DNA of 64,000 nucleotides from Pantoea sp. Mb-10 (GTDB lineage Bacteria; Pseudomonadota; Gammaproteobacteria; Enterobacterales; Enterobacteriaceae), in contig NZ_JAJSDX010000007.1 in the NCBI RefSeq assembly GCF_021272205.1, forward strand, positions 162,768 to 226,767, written 5' to 3'. Positions 9,508 through 19,192 of this stretch are shown in pieces. Under the pieces are notes generated by a model. That model saw nothing but the letters and a program-made list of their open reading frames with translations. It had not been told where the DNA came from and made no database searches. The position numbers were made by a program, and so were the translations under genes. The first letter of the stretch is position 1. Each line of letters starts with the position of its first letter.

Positions 9508-12177
9508 TTACGCTTTACGCAGCTTTCTCTCGGCTTTAATCGGGACAGGTTCAACCGCCGTCTCTGCATTTTCGCTGTATTCACGTCCGTAAAAAGTATC
9601 CAGCATAATCCGTTTCAGCTCGGCGATAAGCGGATAGCGCGGATTAGCCCCCGTGCACTGATCGTCAAAGGCATCCTCTGCCAGCTTGTCGACTTTCACG
9701 AGGAAATCGGCTTCTTGCACGCCTGCCTCACGCAGCGAGCTGGGAATACCCAGCTGCGTTTTCATTTCACCCAGCCACGCTAACAGCTTAGTAATTTTTT
9801 GCGCGGTACGATCGCCTTGTACGGTGAGTCCAAGGTGATCCGCGATCTCACCGTAGCGACGCCGCGCCTGTGGACGGTCATACTGGCTGAATGCCGTTTG
9901 CTTAGTGGGGTTGTCAGTGGCGTTATAGCGGATGACGTTGCAAATCAGCAGGGCGTTGGCCAAGCCGTGTGGAATATGAAATTCTGAACCCAGCTTATGG
10001 GCCATCGAGTGACATACGCCCAGGAAGGCGTTGGCAAACGCAATGCCCGCAATGGTCGCCGCGTTATGGACGCGTTCGCGCGCGACCGGGTTTTTTGCCC
10101 CATCGCGGTAGCTAGCCGGCAGGTTTTCCTGCAGTAATTTCAAGGCCTGCAAGGCCTGACCATCCGAATACTCATTGGCCAACACCGACACGTAGGCTTC
10201 CAGCGCGTGCGTTACGGCATCGAGGCCGCCAAAGGCGCAAAGCGACCGTGGCATTTCCATGACCAGATTGGCATCCACAATCGCCATATCCGGTGTGAGG
10301 GCATAATCGGCGAGCGGATATTTTTGTCCTGTGGCATCGTCGGTGACCACCGCGAAAGGCGTCACCTCCGATCCTGTGCCTGAGGTGGTTGTAATCGCCA
10401 CCAGTCGCGCTTTAACGCCCATTTTAGGGAATTTGTAGATACGTTTACGGATATCCATAAAGCGCAGCGCCAGCTCTTCAAAATGGGTTTCCGGATGTTC
10501 ATACATCACCCACATGATCTTCGCGGCATCCATGGGGGAGCCGCCGCCCAGCGCAATGATGACATCCGGTTTGAAGCTCTGCATCTGCTCGGCGCCCTTG
10601 CGCACGACGCTGAGCGTGGGATCCGCTTCGACGTCGTAAAACACCTCGGTTTCGATGCCGTGTGCTTTCAACACCAGCGTCACCCGATCGGCGTAGCCGT
10701 TATTGAACAGGAAGCGATCGGTGACCACAAACGCGCGTTTGGCGCCCTCCGCCGCCACTTCTTCCAGCGCGATAGGCAGCGCGCCACGGCGGAAATAAAT
10801 AGCGCGGGGAAGTTTGTGCCATAGCATGTTTTCTGCTCGCATCGCGACGGTTTTTTTATTGATGAGGTGCTTGGGTCCGACGTTTTCTGAAATGGAGTTG
10901 CCTCCCCACGAACCGCAGCCCAGCGTCAGTGAGGGGGCAAGCTTAAAGTTATAGAGATCGCCAATGCCGCCCTGAGAGGCTGGGGTGTTAATGAGGATAC
11001 GTGCAGTTTTCATTTTGTCGCCGAAGTCGTTGATGCGTGTTTGCTGATTATCTTGGTCGGTATACAAGCAGGAGGTATGGCCAATTCCCCCCATGGCCAC
11101 CAGTTTCTCCGCTTTATCGAGGGCATCGTGAAAATCTTTTGCGCGGTACATCGCGAGGGTAGGTGACAGCTTCTCATGGGCAAACGGTTCCGACGCATCG
11201 ACCCGTTCGACCTCACCGATCAGAATTTTGGTGGCTCCAGGCACCTGCAGGCCCGCCATGTTCGCAATGTCTACGGCGGACTGCCCCACAATTGCCGCGT
11301 TCAGCGCCCCGTTCTTCAATATGAGATCCTGCACGGCTTTGCGTTCCGCGCCCTGCAAAATATACCCCCCGTGGCTGGCAAAGCGGGCGCGTACGGCATC
11401 GTATACGGCATCCACCACCACAACCGACTGTTCAGAGGCGCAGATTACGCCATTGTCGAAGGTTTTTGACATTAAAATAGACGCCACCGCGCGTTTAATG
11501 TCTGCTGTTTCATCAATCACCACCGGGGTGTTACCGGCACCTACGCCAATGGCCGGTTTACCGGAGCTATAAGCTGCTTTCACCATACCGGGCCCACCGG
11601 TGGCGAGAATCAGGTTGATATCCGGATGATGCATTAACTGATTAGAGAGCTCCACCGACGGTGCATCGATCCAGCCGATGATGTCTTTAGGTGCGCCCGC
11701 AGCGATGGCGGCTTGCAGCACGATATCAGCGGCTTTATTGGTGGCGTCTTTGGCGCGAGGATGCGGCGAGAAGATAATCCCATTGCGTGTTTTCAGACTA
11801 ATGAGCGCTTTGAAAATCGCCGTGGAAGTGGGGTTGGTGGTGGGAACAATGCCGCAAATTAAGCCAATCGGCTCGGCGATAGTGATGGTACCAAATGTCT
11901 CATCGCGGCTTAACACACCGCAGGTTTTTTCGTCTCTGTACGCGTTGTAGATATATTCGGACGCAAAATGGTTTTTAATCACCTTGTCTTCCACCACGCC
12001 CATACCTGATTCGGCAACGGCCATTTTTGCAAGCGGGATTCGCGCATCGGCGGCGGCAAGCGCGGCGGCGCGAAAAATGGCATCGACTTGTTCCTGGCTA
12101 AATTGGGCGTAAGCGCGCTGCGCTTTTTTTACCCGCTCGACCAAGGCGTTAAGTTCCGCAATATTAGTGACGGCCAT
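9508..12177 (-). CDS. adhE: bifunctional acetaldehyde-CoA/alcohol dehydrogenase
   Basis: Fermentative enzyme converting acetyl-CoA to acetaldehyde and then ethanol, re-oxidising two NADH; it forms spirosomes. The 889-aa protein has an N-terminal CoA-acylating aldehyde dehydrogenase domain (about 1-440) with the active-site Cys in GVICASEQ. A linker leads to a C-terminal iron-dependent alcohol dehydrogenase domain with GGGSPMDAAK and the metal-binding histidine segments SMAHKLGSEFH and IPHG. SD aggaga lies before the ATG. A consensus FNR-type site sits about 180 bp upstream, fitting anaerobic expression. Confidence 0.96.
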   Translation of the reverse strand: MAVTNIAELNALVERVKKAQRAYAQFSQEQVDAIFRAAALAAADARIPLAKMAVAESGMGVVEDKVIKNHFASEYIYNAYRDEKTCGVLSRDETFGTITIAEPIGLICGIVPTTNPTSTAIFKALISLKTRNGIIFSPHPRAKDATNKAADIVLQAAIAAGAPKDIIGWIDAPSVELSNQLMHHPDINLILATGGPGMVKAAYSSGKPAIGVGAGNTPVVIDETADIKRAVASILMSKTFDNGVICASEQSVVVVDAVYDAVRARFASHGGYILQGAERKAVQDLILKNGALNAAIVGQSAVDIANMAGLQVPGATKILIGEVERVDASEPFAHEKLSPTLAMYRAKDFHDALDKAEKLVAMGGIGHTSCLYTDQDNQQTRINDFGDKMKTARILINTPASQGGIGDLYNFKLAPSLTLGCGSWGGNSISENVGPKHLINKKTVAMRAENMLWHKLPRAIYFRRGALPIALEEVAAEGAKRAFVVTDRFLFNNGYADRVTLVLKAHGIETEVFYDVEADPTLSVVRKGAEQMQSFKPDVIIALGGGSPMDAAKIMWVMYEHPETHFEELALRFMDIRKRIYKFPKMGVKARLVAITTTSGTGSEVTPFAVVTDDATGQKYPLADYALTPDMAIVDANLVMEMPRSLCAFGGLDAVTHALEAYVSVLANEYSDGQALQALKLLQENLPASYRDGAKNPVARERVHNAATIAGIAFANAFLGVCHSMAHKLGSEFHIPHGLANALLICNVIRYNATDNPTKQTAFSQYDRPQARRRYGEIADHLGLTVQGDRTAQKITKLLAWLGEMKTQLGIPSSLREAGVQEADFLVKVDKLAEDAFDDQCTGANPRYPLIAELKRIMLDTFYGREYSENAETAVEPVPIKAERKLRKA

Positions 12178-12602
12178 ACTCTTCTCCTGAGAAATTTAAA
12201 CACTTTTTCTAAGCCGCCTGCTGTTCGTTTCCCGCAGGCGAGGCGAGCGCTGCGTGCCGAGCCGATGCTTAATAAAAGGGTTTGCTAGACTATTGCTGCT
12301 GCTCAGGGTGTCAGGTGGATGTATTAAGCGTAAACCTGAGCAGGGCGGTGAGAGTTGATACAGATCAACGCCGCGCGGGACTGAGCAGGTTCAGCGAGGT
12401 TTTTTTGTTATTTACGTCACCCGTACCCTGCACCATGAAAAGTGGGATGCGAAGACATGAAAAAGGGGTTGAGATAAAGGATTGGTCTAAAACACTGCAT
12501 TTTAAACCTTAAAGCAGTGAAACTTTCTGTCATGGCGTCTGTCTTTAGCGCGCCATTTACACTACATTATGCGCGATTTTCCTATCCTCTCTGGAGCCTG
12601 CT
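12178..12602. other. divergent regulatory region adhE/ychE
   Basis: 425 bp without a gene. It must hold the adhE promoter (minus strand) and the ychE promoter (plus strand). The FNR-like palindrome at 12355-12368 is the one clear site. A GC-rich inverted segment (gcctgc...gcaggc) at about 12215-12239 lies in the adhE leader. Confidence 0.55.
12355..12368. promoter_or_regulatory. perfect FNR-type binding site upstream of adhE
   Basis: TTGATACAGATCAA matches the FNR/Anr consensus TTGAT-N4-ATCAA at every specified position. It lies 178 bp before the adhE start codon and 235 bp before ychE. The family consensus is established; binding here is inferred. Confidence 0.7.
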
Positions 12603-13250
12603 GTGAACCCTGTGCTACTCGATCTTTCCGGCTACATAAAATTTTTTGTCGGCCTGTTTGCGCTGGTAAACCCCGTGGGGATTATCCCGGTCTTTATTAG
12701 CATGACGAGCTATCAGCCCCCGGCGGAGCGCAATAAAACCAACCTGACGGCGAACCTTGCCGTAGCGATTATCCTCTGGACCTCGCTGTTTTTAGGCGAT
12801 GCCATCCTGCATTTGTTTGGCATTTCCATTGATTCATTTCGTATTGCAGGGGGCATTCTGGTAGTGACTATCGCGATGTCGATGATCAGCGGAAAGTTAG
12901 GTGAGGATAAACAAAACAAGCAGGAGAAGTCGGAAACGGCAATCCGCGAAAGCATTGGTGTGGTGCCGCTTGCGCTGCCACTGATGGCGGGGCCCGGTGC
13001 CATAAGCTCAACGATTGTCTGGAGCACCCGCTATCACAGCTGGCCCAATCTGCTCGGTTTCTCACTGGCGATAGCGCTGTTTGCCTTTTGCTGTTGGCTG
13101 CTATTCCGCGCGGCACCGCTGATGGTAAGAATATTGGGACAAACCGGTATCAACGTAGTCACGCGTATTATGGGGCTGCTGCTGATGGCGCTGGGCATTG
13201 AATTTGTGGTGACCGGTATCAAGGCCATTTTCCCGGGTTTATTAAATTAA
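12603..13250 (+). CDS. ychE: MarC-family inner-membrane protein YchE
   Basis: A 215-aa integral membrane protein with six predicted hydrophobic segments, of the MarC/YchE/YhgN family (UPF0056). Function is unknown; a role in multidrug resistance was withdrawn for MarC itself. Conserved family stretches include FALVNPVGIIPVF near the N-terminus and PLALPLMAGPGAI in the middle. The start is a GTG at 12603 preceded by ggagcc, matching the E. coli YchE length exactly. Located between adhE and opp as in E. coli. Confidence 0.92.
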   Translation: MNPVLLDLSGYIKFFVGLFALVNPVGIIPVFISMTSYQPPAERNKTNLTANLAVAIILWTSLFLGDAILHLFGISIDSFRIAGGILVVTIAMSMISGKLGEDKQNKQEKSETAIRESIGVVPLALPLMAGPGAISSTIVWSTRYHSWPNLLGFSLAIALFAFCCWLLFRAAPLMVRILGQTGINVVTRIMGLLLMALGIEFVVTGIKAIFPGLLN

Positions 13251-13822
13251 CCCGTCTTATTTCACGGCGCTAAATGTTGATTGAACCAAAATGGTGCATT
13301 GCCGTGGTGCAAGCGCACTGTTTTGGTGAAATTATTCGTGCAGCTTAATAGCCGCGCATCTTTATCACATTCACTACTTAATTCACGATAATCTGTAACG
13401 CACCTCGCTAAAATGTGATAATTGTCACAGTATTAATCTCTGCTTATACAGCCATCTTTAGCGCGATTCTGTGCTTGTTTGCGCCTAATCCTTTATTTAT
13501 GTCTTTCTAAATGATTTTTCATGGCATTTTTTGCATAAAGTAACGCATGTTTAATCTAAATGATGCTTTCGTGCGCAAAATTTATGTTTTTTGCTTACAT
13601 ATCAAACGCTTTGTCTTTATTTTTGGCAAAAAATTAACGCTTTTACCCGCCGCTTTTACATGATAAAAGAGAAATAGGTAACATTTTGCTGTTTTATTTT
13701 GGCGCAGGCTCACGGCTTCTGATAATTTTCGCCACACCGTAAATTTTTCATCTGTTAGCGACAAATGTGTATGCATTTTGCTTATTGGCTACCAGGTAAA
13801 TGGATAAGGTAAATAACTCTCG
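13251..13822. other. long AT-rich leader/promoter region upstream of oppA
   Basis: 572 bp with no credible gene. A perfect CRP palindrome lies at 13414-13429. The stretch 13480-13700 is strongly A/T-rich. oppA mRNA is a classic GcvB sRNA target in enterobacteria, but I could not pin a pairing site here. Confidence 0.55.
13414..13429. promoter_or_regulatory. consensus CRP site upstream of oppA
   Basis: TGTGATAATTGTCACA is a perfect TGTGA-N6-TCACA palindrome, about 394 bp before the first oppA start codon. The distance implies either an upstream promoter with a long leader or a site that is not used. Confidence 0.6.
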
Positions 13823-15457
13823 ATGAAACACACGGTAGCCAAAGGTTTTACGTGCACTGCACTGGCGCTTTGCGTGCTCGGCAGTTTCTCTGCTGGCTCT
13901 GCGGCAGAGGTGCCAGCGGGAACGGTTCTGGCGGCATCACAGCGTATCGTCATCAATAACGGCAGTGAAGTGTCTTCGCTTGATCCTCAGAAAGTGGAAG
14001 GCGTGCCGGAGTCGAATGTCATTCGTAATCTTCTTGAAGGCTTGGTTGAGACTGACAACAAGGGTCAGCGCGTACCCGGCGTGGCGAGTTCGTGGCAAAA
14101 CACCGACGGGCGGGTGTGGACATTTACTTTACGTGACGATGCCCGTTGGAGTAATGGCGATCCGGTAACCGCCCAGGATTTCGTTTACAGCTGGCAGCGC
14201 CTGGCCGATCCCAAAACCGCCTCGCCGTATGCGAGTTATTTGCAGGCTGCGCACCTCAGCAATATTGATGCCGTTTTGGCGGGCAAAGCGGCCCCTGATG
14301 CGCTAGGCGTAAAAGCGCTGGACGACCGCCATCTGCAGATCACACTCTCTGAACCGGTGCCCTATTTTATTGATATGTTGGCCCACACCTCCTTAAAGCC
14401 GGTGTATCGTCGCGCCGTGGAAAAATGGGGCGAACAATGGACCCAGCCGCAGCATTTTGTTGGCAACGGGGCCTACACGCTGAGCGACTGGGTGGTCAAC
14501 GAAAAAATCGTTCTCAAGCGCAATCCGCATTATTGGGACAATGGGCACACGGTGATCGATGAGGCCGTCATACTGGCGCTGACCTCTGAAAACAGTGACG
14601 TAAATCGCTACCGCAGCGGCGGCACCGATATGACGAACAGCGTTGTGCCGCCAGATTTGTTTAAAAAGCTCCAGCAGGATCTGTGTGACCAAGTCAAAGT
14701 CAGCCCGCTGCTTTGCACCTTCTACTACGAAATCAACAACAAAAAAGCGCCCTTCAACGATGCGCGCGTGCGTGCGGCGCTAAAAATGAGCCTCGATCGC
14801 GACGTCATCGCGAACAAAATCATGGCGCAAGGGCAGATTCCCGCCTACAGCCTGACGCCACCGTTTACCCACGGCATTGTGCCGTCAGCGCCCGACTGGG
14901 CGGAACAAACGCAGGCGCAACGCAACACCGCGGCCCGTAAACTGCTGGCGGAGGCGGGATTTGATAGCGAGCATCCGCTGCGTTTCACGCTGCTCTATAA
15001 CACCTCTGAACAGAATAAGCGTCAGGCGATTGCGGCCGCCTCAATGTGGCAGAAAAATCTGGGCGCCCAAGTGTCGCTGGAAAACCAGGAGTGGAAAACG
15101 CTGCTGGAAACGCGACGTCAAGCACAGTATGACGTCGTGCGCGCTACATGGTGCTCGGACTATAACGAACCCTCGACGTTCCTGAATATGCTGCTGAGTA
15201 ACTCGTCAAGCAACACCGCGTTTTACAAGAGCGAGGCGTTTGACAAGCTTATGCGTGCCACGCTGACTACCTCCGATGAGCAGGAACGTGCCCGCTTATA
15301 TCAGCAAGCAGAAGCGCAGTTGGATCGCGACTCTGCGATTATTCCGGTCTATTACCGCGTCAGCGTACGCTTAGTAAAACCGTGGGTAGGGGGCTTTACG
15401 GGTAAGGATCCACAGGATCTTATCGGATTGAAATATTATTACATAAAGAAACATTGA
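13823..15457 (+). CDS. oppA: periplasmic oligopeptide-binding protein OppA, first copy
   Basis: A 544-aa ABC transporter substrate-binding protein of the SBP_bac_5 family, binding 2-5-residue peptides for OppBCDF. The N-terminal signal peptide (K3 then a hydrophobic run) is cleaved near GSA-AEV (about residue 28). Typical OppA blocks are present: EVSSLDPQKVEGVPE, ARWSNGDPVTAQDFVYSW and WCSDYNEPSTFLNM. It clearly resembles the second copy at 15614 along its full length but differs throughout, so the duplication is old. It has its own leader with a CRP box upstream. Confidence 0.92.
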   Translation: MKHTVAKGFTCTALALCVLGSFSAGSAAEVPAGTVLAASQRIVINNGSEVSSLDPQKVEGVPESNVIRNLLEGLVETDNKGQRVPGVASSWQNTDGRVWTFTLRDDARWSNGDPVTAQDFVYSWQRLADPKTASPYASYLQAAHLSNIDAVLAGKAAPDALGVKALDDRHLQITLSEPVPYFIDMLAHTSLKPVYRRAVEKWGEQWTQPQHFVGNGAYTLSDWVVNEKIVLKRNPHYWDNGHTVIDEAVILALTSENSDVNRYRSGGTDMTNSVVPPDLFKKLQQDLCDQVKVSPLLCTFYYEINNKKAPFNDARVRAALKMSLDRDVIANKIMAQGQIPAYSLTPPFTHGIVPSAPDWAEQTQAQRNTAARKLLAEAGFDSEHPLRFTLLYNTSEQNKRQAIAAASMWQKNLGAQVSLENQEWKTLLETRRQAQYDVVRATWCSDYNEPSTFLNMLLSNSSSNTAFYKSEAFDKLMRATLTTSDEQERARLYQQAEAQLDRDSAIIPVYYRVSVRLVKPWVGGFTGKDPQDLIGLKYYYIKKH

Positions 15458-15613
15458 GTCATGGTGCGTACCGGCGCTACAGTCGGGCGGGCCACGACCA
15501 TGGTAAACCCTGAAGGGTGATGGGATCTTCGAACAGACAGGCGGAGATCGCCCAAACAGGGTACGCCGGGCAGTCTACTGACCCGGTGACGATAATAAAA
15601 CTGGAGCGTAATA

Positions 15614-17254
15614 ATGAACAACATCACGAAAAAAAGCCTGATTGCCGCAGGCGTATTGGCAGCAATCGGCGCGCTGGCAGGGAACGCCGCGTTTGCAGCA
15701 ACGGTACCGGCTGGCGTACAACTCGACGCGAAACAAGAGCTGGTGCGCGGTAACGGCGATGAAGTACAGTCCCTTGATCCCCACAAAATTGAAGGCGTAC
15801 CGGAAGATAATATTGCCCGCGACCTGTATGAAGGGTTGATCGTCAGCGATGCCAGCGGCAAGCCGGTACCGGGCGTGGCGGAAAGCTGGGAAAACAAAGA
15901 CTTTAAAGTCTGGACGTTCCACCTGCGTAAAAATGCCAAATGGTCGAACGGTGAGCCGGTGACCGCTCAAGACTTTGTTTACAGCTGGGAGCGTCTTGTC
16001 GATCCAAAAACCGCCTCGCCGTACGCCAGCTACCCGCAGTATGGCCACATTGAAAACGTTGATGACATTATTGCCGGCAAAAAGCCCACGTCCGAGCTGG
16101 GCGTGAAAGCGCTGGACGATCACACTTTTCAGGTCACCCTGAGTGAACCTGTGCCTTACTTTGATAAGTTGTTGATCAACGCCGTGATGTCGCCGGTCTA
16201 CAAACCGGCCATTGAGAAATTTGGCGAGCAGTGGACTCAGCCGCAGAACTGGGTCGGAAACGGCGCCTTCAAGCTGGAATCGCACGTCATTAACGAGCGC
16301 GTCACGCTGGTGCGTAACCCGGAATATTGGGATAACGAGCATACGGTGCTGAATAAGGTGACGTTCCTGCCCATAAGCTCTGAAGTGAGCGACGTAAACC
16401 GTTATTTCTCGCAGAACGGCAGCGATATCACCTACAACAACATGCCAATCGAGCTGTTTAAGAAGCTGCAGCGTGACAACGGCAAAGAGCTGATGGTGAA
16501 GCCGTATCTCTGCACTTACTACTACGAAATCAACAACCAGAAAGCGCCGTTTACCGATGTGCGCGTGCGTACGGCGCTGAAGTTGGGCCTGGATCGCGAC
16601 ATCATGGTGAACAAAGTACTGGCGCAAGGTCAGCTACCGGCGTATAGCTATACTCCACCTGCCACCGACGGCATGGAGCTGCTGCCGCCAGACTGGTTCA
16701 AATGGGATCAGAACAAGCGCAATGCGGAAGCGAAAAAACTGCTGGCTGAAGCCGGTTACACCGCCGACAAGCCGCTGACGTTCAACTTGCTGTACAACAC
16801 CTCCGATCTGCACAAGAAGCTGGCGATCGCTGCCGCGTCGATCTGGAAGAAAAACATCGGCGTGAACATCAAGCTGGAAAACCAGGAGTGGAAAACCTTC
16901 CTCGATACGCGTCATCAGGGCAATTTTGACGTGTCGCGCGCGGCATGGTGTGCAGACTATAACGAACCGACGTCGTTCCTGAATACGATGCTGACCAACA
17001 GCAGCAGTAACACCGCGCACTATAAGAGCGCCGATTTTGATCAAGTGATCAAAGACGCAATCAAAGCGGCGGATGATAAAGCCCGTGCGGCGGACTATAA
17101 CAAAGCTGAGCAGATCCTGGATAAAGACAGCGCCATCGTGCCGGTTTATTACTACGTGAACGCGCGCCTGGTGAAACCTTACGTTGGCGGTTACACCGGT
17201 AATGATCCACTGGATAAAAGCCTCGATAAAAACCTGTATATCATTAAACACTAA
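15614..17254 (+). CDS. oppA: periplasmic oligopeptide-binding protein OppA, second copy
   Basis: A 546-aa oligopeptide-binding protein, the copy closer to E. coli OppA in sequence. The signal peptide MNNITKKSLIAAGVL... is cut near AFA-ATVPAG (about residue 28). It keeps the same peptide-binding landmarks (EVQSLDPHKIEGVPE, AKWSNGEPVTAQDF, WCADYNEPTSFLN). SD ctggagc lies before the ATG. 156 bp separate it from the first copy, and an intrinsic terminator separates it from oppB, which would keep binding protein in excess over the permease. Confidence 0.94.
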   Translation: MNNITKKSLIAAGVLAAIGALAGNAAFAATVPAGVQLDAKQELVRGNGDEVQSLDPHKIEGVPEDNIARDLYEGLIVSDASGKPVPGVAESWENKDFKVWTFHLRKNAKWSNGEPVTAQDFVYSWERLVDPKTASPYASYPQYGHIENVDDIIAGKKPTSELGVKALDDHTFQVTLSEPVPYFDKLLINAVMSPVYKPAIEKFGEQWTQPQNWVGNGAFKLESHVINERVTLVRNPEYWDNEHTVLNKVTFLPISSEVSDVNRYFSQNGSDITYNNMPIELFKKLQRDNGKELMVKPYLCTYYYEINNQKAPFTDVRVRTALKLGLDRDIMVNKVLAQGQLPAYSYTPPATDGMELLPPDWFKWDQNKRNAEAKKLLAEAGYTADKPLTFNLLYNTSDLHKKLAIAAASIWKKNIGVNIKLENQEWKTFLDTRHQGNFDVSRAAWCADYNEPTSFLNTMLTNSSSNTAHYKSADFDQVIKDAIKAADDKARAADYNKAEQILDKDSAIVPVYYYVNARLVKPYVGGYTGNDPLDKSLDKNLYIIKH

Positions 17255-17276
17255 TAGCACTCAGGCTATCGACAGT

Positions 17277-17302
17277 GGCGGCGCTGCGGCGCCGCCTTTT
17301 TT
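17277..17302 (+). terminator. intra-operon terminator/attenuator between oppA and oppB
   Basis: Stem GGCGGCGC (17277-17284) and GCGCCGCC (17289-17296) with a 4-nt loop, followed by six T's. It stands 22 bp past the oppA stop and 35 bp before oppB, so part of the transcripts should stop here. Confidence 0.85.
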
Positions 17303-17336
17303 GACTTTGTGAAGCAACAGCCTGATAGGTACGGCA

Positions 17337-18257
17337 ATGTTAAAATTCATTCTGCGGCGGCTCCTGGAAGCCATCCCAACGCTCTTCATTTTGATCACCA
17401 TTTCCTTCTTCATGATGCGTCTCGCGCCCGGTAGCCCGTTTACCGGCGAACGTACGCTGGCCCCGGAAGTCATGGCGAACATTGAAGCCAAATACCATTT
17501 AAACGATCCGATTGGTAAGCAGTACCTGAGCTATTTGGTGCAGCTGGCGCATGGCGATTTTGGCCCCTCGTTTAAGTACAAAGATTATTCGGTTAATTAT
17601 CTGGTCGGCCATGCCTTTCCGGTCTCGGCCAAGCTGGGACTGGCGGCATTCTTTTTAGCGGTGGTGCTGGGCGTCACTGCGGGCGTCATCGCTGCCCTGA
17701 AACAGAACAGCTTATGGGATTATGCAGTGATGGGGGTGGCCATGACCGGGGTGGTTATTCCCAGCTTTGTGGTGGCTCCGCTGCTGGTGTTGCTCTTCGC
17801 CATCACGCTGCGTTGGCTACCCGGTGGCGGCTGGAACGGCGGCCAGTGGAACTACATGCTGCTGCCGATGGTGGCGCTGTCGCTGGCCTACATCGCCAGC
17901 ATCGCGCGTATCACGCGCGGCTCAATGATTGAAGTGATGCACTCGAACTTTATTCGCACTGCGCGCGCCAAAGGATTACCGCTGCGCCGCATTGTGCTTC
18001 GTCATGCGCTCAAGCCCGCCATGCTGCCGGTGCTGTCCTACATGGGCCCGGCTTTCGTGGGCATCATCACCGGCTCTATGGTGATTGAATCCATTTATGG
18101 GCTGCCCGGCATCGGCCAACTGTTTGTGAACGGAGCCCTGAACCGTGACTATTCACTGGTCATGAGCCTCACCATTCTGGTGGGAGTACTCACCATTTTG
18201 TTCAATGCGATTGTTGATGTGCTGTATGCCGTTATCGATCCGAAAATCCGTTACTGA
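17337..18257 (+). CDS. oppB: oligopeptide ABC transporter permease OppB
   Basis: A 306-aa inner-membrane permease with an N-terminal helix, a periplasmic loop and a five-helix BPD_transp_1 core. The EAA-type coupling loop is visible as ITRGSMIEVMHSNFIRTARAKG-like sequence near residues 195-215. Length equals E. coli OppB. Starts 82 bp after oppA, across the terminator, and ends 15 bp before oppC. Confidence 0.95.
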   Translation: MLKFILRRLLEAIPTLFILITISFFMMRLAPGSPFTGERTLAPEVMANIEAKYHLNDPIGKQYLSYLVQLAHGDFGPSFKYKDYSVNYLVGHAFPVSAKLGLAAFFLAVVLGVTAGVIAALKQNSLWDYAVMGVAMTGVVIPSFVVAPLLVLLFAITLRWLPGGGWNGGQWNYMLLPMVALSLAYIASIARITRGSMIEVMHSNFIRTARAKGLPLRRIVLRHALKPAMLPVLSYMGPAFVGIITGSMVIESIYGLPGIGQLFVNGALNRDYSLVMSLTILVGVLTILFNAIVDVLYAVIDPKIRY

Positions 18258-18272
18258 TTGTGGAGCTCGCCC

Positions 18273-19181
18273 ATGATGTTAAGTAAGAAAAACAGCGACG
18301 CTCTGGAAGCCTTCAGCGAAAAACTGGAAGTCGAAGGGCGCAGCCTGTGGCAGGATGCGCGCCGTCGCTTCATTCACAACCGCGCTGCGCTTATCAGCCT
18401 GCTGGTGCTGCTGCTGATCACCCTGTTTGTGTTATTTGCGCCGATGCTGGCGCAGTTCAAGTATGACGATACCGATTGGGCAATGATGTCCGCACCGCCG
18501 GATACCACCTCAGGCCACTGGTTCGGCACCGACTCCTCGGGACGCGATCTGCTGGTACGCGTGGCGATTGGGGGGCGTATTTCACTCATGGTTGGCGTTG
18601 CATCCGCACTCATTGCGGTGCTCTTGGGCACGCTTTACGGTTCACTGGCCGGCTATCTGGGCGGAAAAGTGGACTCGGTGATGATGCGCATCCTGGAGAT
18701 CCTCAACTCGTTCCCGTTCATGTTCTTTGTGATTTTGCTGGTGACGTTTTTTGGGCGCAATATTCTGCTGATTTTCGTGGCCATCGGCATGGTGTCATGG
18801 CTGGATATGGCGCGTATTGTGCGTGGGCAGACGCTGGGACTCAAACGAAAAGAGTTCATTGAAGCGGCGCAGGTTGGCGGCGTGTCGACGCGCAACATCG
18901 TGCTGCGTCACATCGTCCCTAACGTGTTAGGGGTGGTGGTGGTGTACGCCTCACTGCTCGTGCCCAGCATGATCCTGTTTGAATCCTTCCTGAGCTTCCT
19001 CGGATTAGGAACCCAAGAGCCGCTGAGTAGCTGGGGCGCGCTGTTGAGCGATGGGGCAAATTCGATGGAAGTGTCACCGTGGCTGCTGATGTTCCCGGCA
19101 GGCTTCCTGGTGGTGACGCTGTTCTGTTTCAACTTTATCGGCGATGGCCTGCGTGACGCCCTCGACCCGAAAGACCGTTAA
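18273..19181 (+). CDS. oppC: oligopeptide ABC transporter permease OppC
   Basis: A 302-aa inner-membrane permease, partner of OppB. The start ATG at 18273 (MMLSKKNSDALEAFSEKLE) is preferred over an in-frame TTG at 18258 because it gives the E. coli length and has tggag 8 nt upstream. The N-terminal cytoplasmic segment is followed by a transmembrane helix, then the permease core. The coupling loop EFIEAAQVGGVS lies near residues 192-203. Ends 11 bp before oppD. Confidence 0.95.
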   Translation: MMLSKKNSDALEAFSEKLEVEGRSLWQDARRRFIHNRAALISLLVLLLITLFVLFAPMLAQFKYDDTDWAMMSAPPDTTSGHWFGTDSSGRDLLVRVAIGGRISLMVGVASALIAVLLGTLYGSLAGYLGGKVDSVMMRILEILNSFPFMFFVILLVTFFGRNILLIFVAIGMVSWLDMARIVRGQTLGLKRKEFIEAAQVGGVSTRNIVLRHIVPNVLGVVVVYASLLVPSMILFESFLSFLGLGTQEPLSSWGALLSDGANSMEVSPWLLMFPAGFLVVTLFCFNFIGDGLRDALDPKDR

Positions 19182-19192
19182 GGAGTTTCCCG

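Noticed and set aside
13582..13776. 64-codon minus-strand frame upstream of oppA
   Set aside because: Lies in AT-rich leader DNA, has no SD and no recognisable composition.
13823..17254. Second oppA as a pseudogene or assembly duplicate
   Set aside because: Both copies are full length with intact signal peptides and differ along their whole length.
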